Below are positions 52,138-60,627 of a stretch of DNA of 64,000 bases, piece by piece. Positions within the stretch are counted from its first letter, which is position 1. Each line of letters begins with the position of its first letter. The notes under the pieces were generated by a model. That model worked only from the letters and a program-made list of their open reading frames with translations, was not told the origin of the DNA and did no database searches. The stretch covers positions 2,969,501 through 3,033,500 of the forward strand of contig NZ_CP137852.1 in the NCBI RefSeq assembly GCF_033547095.1, given 5' to 3'. The stretch comes from Sediminicoccus rosea. GTDB lineage: Bacteria > Pseudomonadota > Alphaproteobacteria > Acetobacterales > Acetobacteraceae. Position numbers and translations under genes: made by a program.

Positions 52138-52830
52138 ATGCTCCAAGTCACCGATATTGATCTCTCCTACGGGGCCAGCCGCTGCCTGCGGGGTGTCTCG
52201 CTCTCGGTCGGGCCTGGCCAGGTTGCGGCCGTGCTGGGCCGCAACGGCGTGGGCAAATCCTCGCTGCTGCGCTCCATCATCGGGCTGGAAAAGATCCAGG
52301 GCGGCTCCATCCTCTGGGAGGGGAATGAGATGCGCGGCCTGGGCCCGGCCGAGCGCGCCCGCGCCGGCATCGGCTATGTGCCGCAGGGGCGCGAGATCTT
52401 CCCCTTCCTCACCGTGCAGGAAAATCTCGAGACCGCGCTGGCCGCGGCGCCACGCGGCAGCGCCGTGCCCGACGAGGTCTTCGACCTCTTCCCCATCCTG
52501 CGGCAGTTCCTGCGCCGCCGCGGTGGCGACCTCTCGGGCGGGCAGCAGCAGCAGCTCGCCATCGGCCGCGCACTGACGGCACGCCCACGCCTGCTCATCC
52601 TCGACGAGCCGACCGAGGGCATCCAGCCCAATGTCATCAAGGACATCGCGAAGGTGATCCATCACCTGGCGCATGATCGCAACTTCGCCATCGTGCTGGT
52701 CGAGCAGTATTTCGAATTCGCTCGGGACCTGGCGGACACCATCACCGTGATGGTGCGCGGCGAGGTGGCGCTCTCCGGCAGGACAAGCGAGCTGGACGAG
52801 GCCGAGGTCCGCAAGCTGCTGACGGTCTGA
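52138..52830 (+). CDS. urtE: Urea ABC transporter ATP-binding protein UrtE
   Basis: A 230-residue LivF-type ATPase. Walker A is GRNGVGKSSLLRSIIG, the signature is LSGGQQQQLAIGRALTARP and Walker B is LLILDEPTEGIQPNVI. The phrase GIQPNVIKDI is typical of UrtE. It completes urtABCDE. A hairpin array follows its stop directly. Confidence 0.93.
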   Translation: MLQVTDIDLSYGASRCLRGVSLSVGPGQVAAVLGRNGVGKSSLLRSIIGLEKIQGGSILWEGNEMRGLGPAERARAGIGYVPQGREIFPFLTVQENLETALAAAPRGSAVPDEVFDLFPILRQFLRRRGGDLSGGQQQQLAIGRALTARPRLLILDEPTEGIQPNVIKDIAKVIHHLAHDRNFAIVLVEQYFEFARDLADTITVMVRGEVALSGRTSELDEAEVRKLLTV

Positions 52831-52936
52831 GGGGGGCTGCCCCTCAAGCCCCCCGGAAAGAACCTCTGGTTCTTGCATCTCCGATAAGCCAACTTGCAGG
52901 AAGTTGGCCTCCCGCCGGAGGTCCTAGGGGGGCAAA
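52831..52936 (+). repeat. Array of consecutive stem-loops after urtE
   Basis: Four perfect inverted repeats in a row: GGGGGGCT/AGCCCCCC (52831-52854), AAGAACC/GGTTCTT (52858-52874), GCCAACTT/AAGTTGGC (52888-52908) and CCTCC/GGAGG (52908-52921); a fifth, GGGC-AAA-GCCC, follows at about 52929-52939. The first starts immediately after the urtE stop and can terminate the operon. The regular array looks like a dispersed palindromic (REP-type) element, but no second copy is in this window. Confidence 0.55.
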
Positions 52937-52993
52937 GCCCTCTCGTCCTGCCCCCGCAACGGCGCTAGCCTCCCCCGCTCCAAGGGGAAGGAC

Positions 52994-54058
52994 ATGCACA
53001 TGGGTCATCGCATCGCCATCATCGGCGCAGGCGCCGTCGGCTGCTATGCCGGCGCCTATATGGCGCAGGCGGGTGAGGACGTGACCTTCGTGGACATGTG
53101 GCCCGAGCATGTCGAGACGATGCGCCGCGAAGGCCTTCGCATCAGCCATCTCCGCGACGTGCCCGAGTTCACCACGCCGGTGACGGCGGTCCACCTCACC
53201 GAGTTGCAGGCGGTGGCACGCAGGCCCTTCGACATCGCGTTCATCTGCGTGAAATCCTACGATACCGCCTGGGCCACGATGATGATCCAGCAATATCTCT
53301 CGCCCGGCGGCTTCGTGGTCTCGCTGCAGAACTGCATGAACGAGGAGACGATCGCGGGCATCGTGGGCTGGGGCCGCACGCTCGGCGCCATCGCGAGCTC
53401 CATCACGGTCGAGCTCTGCGAGCCCGGCCATGTCCGCCGAGCCTCGGGCAAGGGCGGTGCCGCGCACACCGTCTATCGCGTGGGCGAGGTGCATGGCCGG
53501 ATCACCGACCGCGCGACGGAAGTGGGCCGCCTGACGGCGCTTTCCGACAGCACGACCGTGACGAACAACCTCTGGGGCGAGCGCTGGTCCAAGCTCGTCG
53601 CGAACGGCATGGGCAATGGCATGTCGGCCTGCACGGGCCTCATCAGCAAGGACATCCTGCTGGATGACACGCTGCGCCACTTCACCGCGCGGCTGGGTGC
53701 CGAGGCGATCCGCGTGGGCCAGGCGCTCGGCTATGCGCTGGAGGAGATCCTGCATTTCGACCCTGAGATCATCGCCCGCGCCGGCGAGGGCGATGCGGAG
53801 GCGCAGAAGCTCTACGACGCGCAGCGCATCGCCGAGGCACAGAAGGGCGGCGGCGCGCATCGCCCCTCCATGGGCCAGGACATGGTGAAGGGCCGCCGCA
53901 CGGAGATCGAGTTCATCAACGGCTTCATCGTGGAGAAGGCCGCGCCGCTCGGCATTGCCACGCCCGCCAATGCCGCGCTGACCGAAATCGTGAAGCGCGT
54001 GGAGCGGGGCGAGCTGCAACCCGACCCGCGGCACATTTTGGAACTGCGCCTGAACTGA
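52994..54058 (+). CDS. Ketopantoate reductase (PanE/ApbA)-like protein
   Basis: A 354-residue NAD(P)-binding enzyme. The N-terminal Rossmann motif is RIAIIGAGAVGCYAGAYMAQAG. The segments FICVKSYDT and VVSLQNCMNEE follow the ApbA pattern, and the C-terminal ApbA_C domain has NNLWGERWSKLVANGMGNGMSACTGL and TEIEFINGFIVEKAAPLGIATP. It is longer than PanE (about 300), so it probably acts on another 2-oxo acid. The start is ATG 52994 or 53000. It stands alone between the hairpin array and a convergent gene. Confidence 0.85.
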   Translation: MHMGHRIAIIGAGAVGCYAGAYMAQAGEDVTFVDMWPEHVETMRREGLRISHLRDVPEFTTPVTAVHLTELQAVARRPFDIAFICVKSYDTAWATMMIQQYLSPGGFVVSLQNCMNEETIAGIVGWGRTLGAIASSITVELCEPGHVRRASGKGGAAHTVYRVGEVHGRITDRATEVGRLTALSDSTTVTNNLWGERWSKLVANGMGNGMSACTGLISKDILLDDTLRHFTARLGAEAIRVGQALGYALEEILHFDPEIIARAGEGDAEAQKLYDAQRIAEAQKGGGAHRPSMGQDMVKGRRTEIEFINGFIVEKAAPLGIATPANAALTEIVKRVERGELQPDPRHILELRLN

Positions 54059-54082
54059 GCCAGGAGCGGCCCCGCCCCGCTT

Positions 54083-55627
54083 CTAGCCCTGCAACTCGAT
54101 GTCGCCCGGCTTCCAGCTCTGGTCGAACCAGGGCTGCAACGGGCCATAGAGCCGGAGGATGACGAACCAGGACTTGCCCGGGATGGTCTGCACCCAGTTG
54201 CTCTCGCGCCCGGGCGGCGGCGTCGGGCCGAACCAGACATCCACCGAACGGTCCGGGTTCACCTGCAGATCGGGCTTCTGGCTGCTCACCGAGGGGAAAC
54301 GGTTGTCGGTCTGCAGCATCGAGCGCGTCTGCGTGTCATAGACGATGGTGGACCAGAAGGTCCGTACCGGCACCGGCCCGGGCAGGCGCAGGCGATAGGT
54401 CTTGCCGCCGTCGAAGGCGTTGCCGTTGGCGTCCTCGGCCGTCCAGGGATAGGTCGAGCCCTCGCCCACCACCTTCGTGTCCATCGCGGGCGTCACGCCG
54501 GTCGCGGCGAAGAAGTAGAAGGAGCGCGCGTTCAGATTCGGCACGCCGGGCTGGCGCTCGAACTTGTAGCCACCGACGAAGGCGTATTTCCAGCGGCGGT
54601 CGTTGAAGATGATCCCCTCGGGATCGCGCATCCGGTAGAAGAGCGCGCGCGCCGTGGCATCGCCCGTGGCGGCGGCCTCGGCCAGGATGCGGCGCATGCG
54701 CTCATCGGGCTGGAAGGGCTGGCCCTTGCGGATGCCGATGGCGGCGAAATAGCCGAGGCTCGTGGAATCCGTCGCCTCCAGCGGCTCCTCCTGCACGACG
54801 GTGTTGAGCAGGTCCCAGAAGCGGGAATCGGCCGGGCCCACCATGTTGAAGGGGCGCGTCGAGCCATCCACGAAAGTCAGGCGCGGCGGATTGGCGGCGC
54901 GCGAGAGCGGGTAGACCTTGGTGCGCTGCTTCACCACCGCGACGCCCGGACGCGGGTCGCCATTTTCGAGGAAGCTGCGCCAGATGACGAGGTTGCCGAA
55001 GGTCCTGGGCCGAACCACGGTGTAGCCCTGCGGCACCTGCCCGCGCCAGCCGGGCGGCAGGATCAGATACTTCCCGCCCCGCCCGCGATCGGCGCCCGTC
55101 AGGCCGACATCGGCCACCCAGAAATAATACATGTCGTTGATGATGCCGAGGACGCGCGGCGGCACCTCGATGACCAGCGGCCCGCCGCGCAGGTCGATCC
55201 AGAACCAGGTATAGGGCGTGTTGTCGTTCGCGGTGAGCTCGACGGTTCGGCTGTCCACCAGCTGCTCCCAGATCGGGATGGTGGTGTTGTCGGGACCGAA
55301 GCTGCGGATCGCCTCACGGTTGAAGGCCTGGTTCACCGCCGGGATGCCGAGCAGATAGGCCTGCACCGCCTGCTGAAAGATCAGATTGTCGTAGAGCGCA
55401 TCCGTGCTCGGGCCGTCCGGCACGCCATCGAAGAAGTTCAGCCGGCCGAAGCGCGTCTCGACCGTGGCAGGCGAGGCGACGCCCGGGGGCATCGGGGTGG
55501 TGTAGCGAAACGCCGGCGGGGTGGGCGTGCCGGTGAGCGGCTGCGCCTGAGCGCTGCCCAGGCCGAAACTGCCGCGCAACGCGGCGGCGGCGGCGGCCAG
55601 CGCCGCAAGATCACGTCGTTTTGTCAT
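54083..55627 (-). CDS. DUF1254/DUF1214 domain-containing exported protein
   Basis: A 514-residue protein. The N-terminal signal peptide (about 1-28) has MTKRRDLAALAAAAAALRG and ends SAQAQ. A DUF1254 domain (about 60-200) with LYDNLIFQQAVQAYLLGIPA and NDNTPYTWFWIDLRGGPLVIEVP is followed by DUF1214 (about 380-500) with RTFWSTIVYDTQTRSML and NWVQTIPGKSWFVILRLYGP. The function is unknown; the pair is common in soil and water bacteria as a secreted protein. It converges on the PanE-like gene and has no same-strand partner close by except the Bug gene at 55718. Confidence 0.9.
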   Translation of the reverse strand: MTKRRDLAALAAAAAALRGSFGLGSAQAQPLTGTPTPPAFRYTTPMPPGVASPATVETRFGRLNFFDGVPDGPSTDALYDNLIFQQAVQAYLLGIPAVNQAFNREAIRSFGPDNTTIPIWEQLVDSRTVELTANDNTPYTWFWIDLRGGPLVIEVPPRVLGIINDMYYFWVADVGLTGADRGRGGKYLILPPGWRGQVPQGYTVVRPRTFGNLVIWRSFLENGDPRPGVAVVKQRTKVYPLSRAANPPRLTFVDGSTRPFNMVGPADSRFWDLLNTVVQEEPLEATDSTSLGYFAAIGIRKGQPFQPDERMRRILAEAAATGDATARALFYRMRDPEGIIFNDRRWKYAFVGGYKFERQPGVPNLNARSFYFFAATGVTPAMDTKVVGEGSTYPWTAEDANGNAFDGGKTYRLRLPGPVPVRTFWSTIVYDTQTRSMLQTDNRFPSVSSQKPDLQVNPDRSVDVWFGPTPPPGRESNWVQTIPGKSWFVILRLYGPLQPWFDQSWKPGDIELQG

Positions 55628-55717
55628 TCCTGGCCGAACCTCAACCGAACCCCGGACGATCCCGGATTCATTTTTTGAGACTAGGCCAGCGTCCGATCGC
55701 GCAACACTGCGGGCGGA

Positions 55718-56695
55718 TTAATCAATCGAAACGCGCGCCGCCCGCGCGATGGCCTGCCAGCGCGCCGCGCTGGCCTGGATGAAGGCCTCGTTCTGGGCGA
55801 AGGGCAGCGCCATCGGCTCGACGAAGGCGGTGCGCAGGCGCTCATGCGTGGCGGGCGCGCTGCGGGCGCGGTCCAGCGCCTCGGCCAGGCGGGCCACGAC
55901 CGGGGCGGGCGTGCGACGCGGCACGCCGAGGTTGAACCAGATGCCGAGGTCGTAGCCGGCCAGGCCCGCCTCCTGCATGGTCGGCACATCGGGCAGCGCG
56001 GTCGCGCGCGTCGTCGTCGTCACGGCCAGCGGGCGCAGCGCGCCGGCGCGGACATGCGCGGTCGAGGTCGCGGTGGTGTCGAAGCCGAAGTCCACCTCGC
56101 GCGCCAGCATGGCCGCGACCAGCGGCGAGGAGCCGCGATAGGGCACATGCGTCGCCTCGATGCCCGTCATGCTGAGGAACAGCGCGGCCGAGAGATGCGA
56201 GGAGGAGCCATTGCCGACCGAGCCGAAGATCAGGGGCCGGCGCTTCGCCTCGGCGATGAAGCCCGCCATGTCGGTCGCCTGCACACGGCCGGGGATGACG
56301 GAGAGGATGTTCGCCACCTCCCCGATCATGCCGAGGCTCGTGAAGTCGCGCACCGCATCCACGCCGGACGACGCCGCATAGAGCAGCGGGTTCACGCCGA
56401 AGAGCGCGGTGGTGCCGAAGAGGATGGTGTGGCCATCGGGCTCGGCCTGGGCGGCCGCGACGGTGCCGATATTGCCCCCCGCCCCTGCGCGGTTCTCGAT
56501 CAGCACGGGCTGGCCCAATTCGCGCGAAAGCGGCTCGGCGATGATGCGGCCCACGATGTCGTTCACGCCGCCGGGCGGGTAGGTGACGATGATGCGGATG
56601 GGCCGGCTGGGCTGCCAGGGCTGCGCGCGCAGCGCGGGGGACGCCAGCAGCGTGCCGAGCCCGGCCAGCGCCAGGCGCCGTGTGGTGTGTGCCAT
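55718..56695 (-). CDS. Tripartite tricarboxylate transporter substrate-binding protein (Bug/TctC family)
   Basis: A 325-residue periplasmic binding protein with signal peptide MAHTTRRLALAGLGTLLASPALRAQ. Motifs are IRIIVTYPPGGVNDIVGRI, IENRAGAGGNIGTVA, PDGHTILFGT and HVPYRGSSPLVAAMLAREV. GGGAGGAG lies six bases before the ATG at 56695, which I prefer over TTG 56701. It is the fourth such protein in the window and again lacks TctA/TctB. It is separated from ispB by a hairpin. Confidence 0.88.
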   Translation of the reverse strand: MAHTTRRLALAGLGTLLASPALRAQPWQPSRPIRIIVTYPPGGVNDIVGRIIAEPLSRELGQPVLIENRAGAGGNIGTVAAAQAEPDGHTILFGTTALFGVNPLLYAASSGVDAVRDFTSLGMIGEVANILSVIPGRVQATDMAGFIAEAKRRPLIFGSVGNGSSSHLSAALFLSMTGIEATHVPYRGSSPLVAAMLAREVDFGFDTTATSTAHVRAGALRPLAVTTTTRATALPDVPTMQEAGLAGYDLGIWFNLGVPRRTPAPVVARLAEALDRARSAPATHERLRTAFVEPMALPFAQNEAFIQASAARWQAIARAARVSID

Positions 56696-56714
56696 CTTCA
56701 ACTCCTCCCTGTGC

Positions 56715-56743
56715 GGCCGGCCCGTTGTCTCCCGGGCCTGGCC
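56715..56743 (-). terminator. Hairpin between ispB and the Bug gene
   Basis: GGCCGGCCCG (56715-56724) pairs with CGGGCC-T-GGCC (56733-56743) with one bulged base; it lies 13 bases past the ispB stop on the minus strand. Confidence 0.45.
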
Positions 56744-56755
56744 TGATGCGCGCCC

Positions 56756-57751
56756 CTAGCGGGCGCGCTCGATGCAGAACCGAACGACATCGGCCAGCGC
56801 CGCGCGGGCCTCGCCATTCGGGAAGATCTCCAGGGCCTTGAGCGCGGCGTTGCCGTAGAGCTCGGCCCGCTCGATGGTGCGCTCGATCCCGCGATGCCGG
56901 GCGATCAGGCGCTGCGCCTCGGCGAAGTCATCGTCATTCTGCTCGCCCGCTTCCAGCGTGCGGCGCCAGAACTCCTGCTCCGCCGCGTCGCCGGCGTGGA
57001 AGGCGGTCAGCACCGGCAGCGTGATCTTGCCCTCGCGGAAATCGTCGCCCACCGTCTTGCCGAGGCGCGCCTGCTCGGCCGAGTAGTCGAGCGCGTCATC
57101 CACCAGCTGGAAGGCGATGCCGAGATTGTTACCGTAGGCGTCGAGCGCCTCGGCCTCGGCCTGCGGGCGGTCCCCCACCACGGCGCCGAGGCGGGCGGCG
57201 GCGGCGAAGAGGGCCGCGGTCTTGCCCTGGATGACCTCCAGATACTGCGCCTCGGTGCTGGAGAGGTCATTCTGGGTGATGAGCTGCAGCACCTCGCCCT
57301 CGGCGATGGTGGCGGATGCGCCGGCCAGGATGCGCAGCACCTCGAGGTTCTTGTCCTCGATCATCAGCTGGAAGGCGCGGGCGAAGAGGAAATCGCCCAC
57401 CAGGACGGACGCCTTGTTGCCAAAGAGTGCATTGGCGCTGGCCTGGCCGCGGCGCAGCGCGCTCTCATCCACCACGTCGTCATGCAGGAGTGTGGCCGTG
57501 TGGATGAACTCGACGCAGGCAGCGAGAGCCACATGGCGCGCGCCCTCATAGCCGCAGAGGCGCGAGGTCGCGAGGGTGAGCAGCGGGCGCAGGCGCTTGC
57601 CGCCGGCCGCGATGATATGGGCCGCGAGCTGCGGGATCAGCGCCACCGGGCTCTGCATGCGCTGGATGATGAGGGTGTTGCAGGCCTGGAGGTCCTGCGC
57701 GACCAGCCGGTTCAGCCGCGCCAGCGCGTCCTCGCCGCGGTCGGCGCCCAT
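56756..57751 (-). CDS. ispB: Polyprenyl (octaprenyl/decaprenyl) diphosphate synthase
   Basis: A 331-residue trans-prenyltransferase that makes the ubiquinone side chain. The first aspartate-rich motif is HDDVVDESALRRG (D91-D95) and the second is FQLVDDALDYSAE (about 216-228). The substrate-binding GGKRLRPLLTLA is near residue 50, and QGKTAALFAAAARLGA is typical of long-chain synthases. Product length cannot be read safely; Q-10 is usual in Acetobacteraceae. I chose ATG 57751; the open frame upstream to 58750 has no homology. Confidence 0.92.
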   Translation of the reverse strand: MGADRGEDALARLNRLVAQDLQACNTLIIQRMQSPVALIPQLAAHIIAAGGKRLRPLLTLATSRLCGYEGARHVALAACVEFIHTATLLHDDVVDESALRRGQASANALFGNKASVLVGDFLFARAFQLMIEDKNLEVLRILAGASATIAEGEVLQLITQNDLSSTEAQYLEVIQGKTAALFAAAARLGAVVGDRPQAEAEALDAYGNNLGIAFQLVDDALDYSAEQARLGKTVGDDFREGKITLPVLTAFHAGDAAEQEFWRRTLEAGEQNDDDFAEAQRLIARHRGIERTIERAELYGNAALKALEIFPNGEARAALADVVRFCIERAR

Positions 57752-57909
57752 CGCGCCCTCTTCCCTCACCTGCACCACACCCGCCACGCGCACATTCCCT
57801 GTCTCTTTGGCCCAGCCCCCGAGGTCGAAACTTGACCCCGGCCCGGGCTGTGCAGGATACCGAGAGGGCGACATGGCGGCAAGGCAAGGGAAATCAAGGA
57901 TTTCAGCGG

Positions 57910-58107
57910 ATGGAAGTGGTGGCGGCCGATCCCGATCCGATCCGGATGCAGTTCCTGGCCTCGCTCCTGCGGGATGCGGGGATCGAGGCGGTGCTGCTGG
58001 ACCGCAACCTGGCGGGGCTCGGCCTCGCCATCTTTCCGCAGCGGCTGGCCGTCCGCGCCGAGGATGCGGCCCGCGCGCAGCGGCTGCTGAAGGAAGCCGG
58101 TGTATAG
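57910..58107 (+). CDS. DUF2007 family small protein
   Basis: A 65-residue protein, MEVVAADPDPIRMQFLASLL at the start and LAVRAEDAARAQRLLKEAGV at the end. This matches DUF2007, a ferredoxin-like fold resembling GlnB-type signalling proteins, with unknown role. It is divergent from ispB and overlaps the following methyltransferase by eight bases. I chose ATG 57910; an in-frame start at 57832 adds a non-conserved tail. Confidence 0.75.
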   Translation: MEVVAADPDPIRMQFLASLLRDAGIEAVLLDRNLAGLGLAIFPQRLAVRAEDAARAQRLLKEAGV

Positions 58108-58816
58108 CAACCTGAGCGAGGACGCCCTGCTGGGCGGAAGGGTCAAGCTGCTGCAGCCGCGCGACGGCTTCCGCGCGGCGCTGGACCCGGTGCTGCTGGC
58201 GGCCTTCGTCCCGGCCCGGCCGGGCGACTCCGTGCTGGAACTGGGCTGCGGCACGGGTGCGGCCTTCCTCTGCCTCGCGGCCCGCGTCGGTGGGCTCGCC
58301 ATCACCGCGGTGGATCGCGACCCGGCTCTGGTGGACATCGCGCAGCGCAATGCCGGGCTGAACCTGCGGCCGGCCGAGATCCGCAGCGCCGATGCGCGGG
58401 AACTGCGCCACCTGCCGCCCATGCACCACGCCTTTGCCAACCCGCCCTACTGGGCGGGCGGCACCCCCTCCCCCATCCCCGGGCGCCGCCAGGCGGCGCA
58501 TGAGGACGCGCCGCTGGGCGAGTGGATCCAGGCCATGGCGCGGCCGCTGCGGCACAAGGGCACGCTCAGCCTGGTGCTGCCCGCCGCGCGCTTTGCCGAG
58601 GCGGCGGCCGAGCTGCGGGAAGCCGGGTGCGGGGCCGTGCGTCTCTTCCCGCTCTGGCCGCGGCTCGGGACGGCCGCCAAGCGCATCCTGATCCAGGCTC
58701 GGCGCGGGGGCGCGGGGCCGGACGAAGTGCTGCCCGGGCTCATCCTGCACGAAGCGGATGGCCGCTACACGGCGGCGGCGGAAGCCGTGCTGCGCGACGC
58801 ATCCGCGTTGACATAG
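58100..58816 (+). CDS. TrmN6/YfiC-like N6-adenine methyltransferase
   Basis: A 238-residue methyltransferase. The start LLGGRVKLLQPRDGFRAALD, the SAM motif VLELGCGTGAAFLCLAAR and the amino-methyltransferase motif ANPPYWAGG define the COG4123 family, whose E. coli member makes m6A37 in tRNA1-Val. The start is GTG 58100, six bases after AAGGA. Substrate is likely tRNA but unproven. Confidence 0.82.
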   Translation: MYSNLSEDALLGGRVKLLQPRDGFRAALDPVLLAAFVPARPGDSVLELGCGTGAAFLCLAARVGGLAITAVDRDPALVDIAQRNAGLNLRPAEIRSADARELRHLPPMHHAFANPPYWAGGTPSPIPGRRQAAHEDAPLGEWIQAMARPLRHKGTLSLVLPAARFAEAAAELREAGCGAVRLFPLWPRLGTAAKRILIQARRGGAGPDEVLPGLILHEADGRYTAAAEAVLRDASALT

Positions 58817-58862
58817 CGACCCCCCGGGGGTGCATCATCGCGCCCAACACAGGGAGGCGCGG

Positions 58863-60497
58863 ATGGCTGGGAACACGGAGCCGGAGCGGATCGAGGCGCT
58901 GGTGATCGGCGCGGGCTTCGCGGGGCTCTACCTGCTGCACAAGCTGCGCGGCCTTGGCATCCCGGCCATGGCGCTGGAGGCCGGCGATGGCGTCGGCGGC
59001 ACCTGGTACTGGAACCGCTATCCCGGCGCGCGCTGCGATGTGGAGAGCATGCAGTATTCCTTTGGCTTCTCGGAGGAATTGCAGCAGGCGTGGAACTGGT
59101 CCGAGCGCTTCGCCGCACAGCCCGAGATCCTCCGCTATGCCAACCATGTGGCGGACCGGCTGGACCTCCGGCGGGACATCTCCTTCAAGACCCGCGCCGT
59201 CGCGGCGGCCTGGGATGCGGCGGCGGCGCGCTGGCTGGTCGAGACCGATACAGGCCGGCGGATCAGCGCGCGGCATCTGATCCTCGCCACCGGCTGCCTC
59301 TCGGCGGCGCGGCTGCCGGACATCCCGGGCATCGCGGATTTTGCGGGGCGCATCTACCACACCGGCCAATGGCCGCATGAGGGTGTGGATTTCACCGGCC
59401 AGCGCGTCGCGATCATCGGCACCGGCTCCTCGGCGATCCAGGCCATTCCGGTCATCGCGCAGCAGGCGGCGCAGCTGACGGTGTTCCAGCGCACGCCCAA
59501 TTTCAGCATCCCCTCGCGCAACGGGCCGATGACGGAGGATTACGCCGAGAGCTGGAAGCGCGATTACCCGGCGAAGCGCGCGGCGGCACGGCGTATGCGG
59601 ACCGGCATCCTCTACAACCTCAGCCAGACGCCGGCGATGAGTGTCTCCGAGGCGGAGCGCCGCGCGGAATATGAGCGGCGCTGGGCGGCGGGCGGCACCG
59701 CCTTCATGGCCGCCTTCAGCGACCTGCTGACGAACAGGGAAGCCAACGACACGGCGGCGGATTTCGTGCGCGAGAAGATCCGCGGTCTGGTGCATGACCC
59801 GGAGGTGGCGGAGATCCTGCTCCCCCGGAACCATCCGATCGGCACCAAGCGCATCTGCGTGGACACCGCCTATTACGAGACCTTCAACCTGCCGCATGTG
59901 AAGCTGGTGGATGTGCGGAACCACCCCATCACCCGCATCACGCCCGAGGGCGTGGAGGCGGGCGGCGCGGCGCACGCGGTGGACTGCATCGTCTTCGCCA
60001 CCGGCTTCGATGCGATGACTGGCACCATCCTCGCCATCGACATCCGCGGGCGCGATGGCGTTGCGATGCGCGAGGCCTGGGCGGATGGGCCGCGCACCCA
60101 TCTGGGGCTGATGGTGGCGGGTTTCCCGAACCTCTTCCTGATCACTGGCCCGGGCAGCCCCTCGGTGCTGTCCAACATGATCGTCTCGATCGAGCAGCAT
60201 GTGGACTGGGTGTGCGACGCGCTGGCGCATCTGGGCCGCCAGGGCCAGGGCGTCATGGAGACCACCCTGAAGGCGCAGGAGGATTGGGTCGCGCATGTGA
60301 ACGAGGTGGCGCACCGCACGCTCTATCCGCAGGCGAACAGCTGGTACATGGGCGCCAATATCCCAGGCAAGCCGCAGCTCTTCATGCCCTATGTGGGCGG
60401 CGTGGGCACCTACCGGCAGATCTGCGACGACATTGCCGCCCAGGGCTATCCGGGCTTCGCCTTCACACCCGCCGCGCAGGTGCGGGCGGCCGAGTAA
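58863..60497 (+). CDS. Baeyer-Villiger-type flavin monooxygenase
   Basis: A 544-residue FAD/NADPH enzyme. The FAD motif is VIGAGFAGLYLLHKLRG, the segment GVGGTWYWNRYPGARCD is typical of cyclohexanone monooxygenases, the fingerprint is FAGRIYHTGQWP (FxGxxxHTxxWP) and the NADPH motif is IIGTGSSAIQAIP. It inserts oxygen into a ketone to give an ester or lactone. AGGGAGG precedes ATG 58863. It faces an operon of two SDRs and an esterase, which could make the ketone and cleave the ester. Confidence 0.92.
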   Translation: MAGNTEPERIEALVIGAGFAGLYLLHKLRGLGIPAMALEAGDGVGGTWYWNRYPGARCDVESMQYSFGFSEELQQAWNWSERFAAQPEILRYANHVADRLDLRRDISFKTRAVAAAWDAAAARWLVETDTGRRISARHLILATGCLSAARLPDIPGIADFAGRIYHTGQWPHEGVDFTGQRVAIIGTGSSAIQAIPVIAQQAAQLTVFQRTPNFSIPSRNGPMTEDYAESWKRDYPAKRAAARRMRTGILYNLSQTPAMSVSEAERRAEYERRWAAGGTAFMAAFSDLLTNREANDTAADFVREKIRGLVHDPEVAEILLPRNHPIGTKRICVDTAYYETFNLPHVKLVDVRNHPITRITPEGVEAGGAAHAVDCIVFATGFDAMTGTILAIDIRGRDGVAMREAWADGPRTHLGLMVAGFPNLFLITGPGSPSVLSNMIVSIEQHVDWVCDALAHLGRQGQGVMETTLKAQEDWVAHVNEVAHRTLYPQANSWYMGANIPGKPQLFMPYVGGVGTYRQICDDIAAQGYPGFAFTPAAQVRAAE

Positions 60498-60517
60498 GCG
60501 CCCGACATCACGGGCGC
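60498..60517 (+). terminator. Terminator of the Baeyer-Villiger gene
   Basis: Perfect 7-bp stem GCGCCCG / CGGGCGC with a six-base loop, starting at the base after the TAA stop. Confidence 0.65.
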
Positions 60518-60581
60518 GCCCAAGCTTATCCGGCCGCAAGGCGGCGGACGCGCCCAAACCACCCTCGCGGCAGGCGCGCCC

Positions 60582-60612
60582 GCGCCGGCGCGAAGCCAAG
60601 CGCGCCCGGCGC
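60582..60612 (-). terminator. Terminator of the SDR/esterase operon
   Basis: GCGCCGGCGCG (60582-60592) pairs with CGCGCCCGGCGC (60601-60612) with one bulged C, 16 bases past the last SDR stop on the minus strand. Confidence 0.55.
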
Positions 60613-60627
60613 TTGAGGGCGTAGAAA

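Noticed and set aside
57752-58750. Possible 333-residue N-terminal extension of the polyprenyl synthase.
   Set aside because: The extension is antisense to the DUF2007 and TrmN6-like genes, has no homology, and family length fits a start at 57751.
58822-58834. ACCCCC-C-GGGGGT palindrome before the Baeyer-Villiger gene as a terminator.
   Set aside because: The arms leave no room for a loop, so it cannot form an RNA hairpin of normal shape; it could at most be a protein site.
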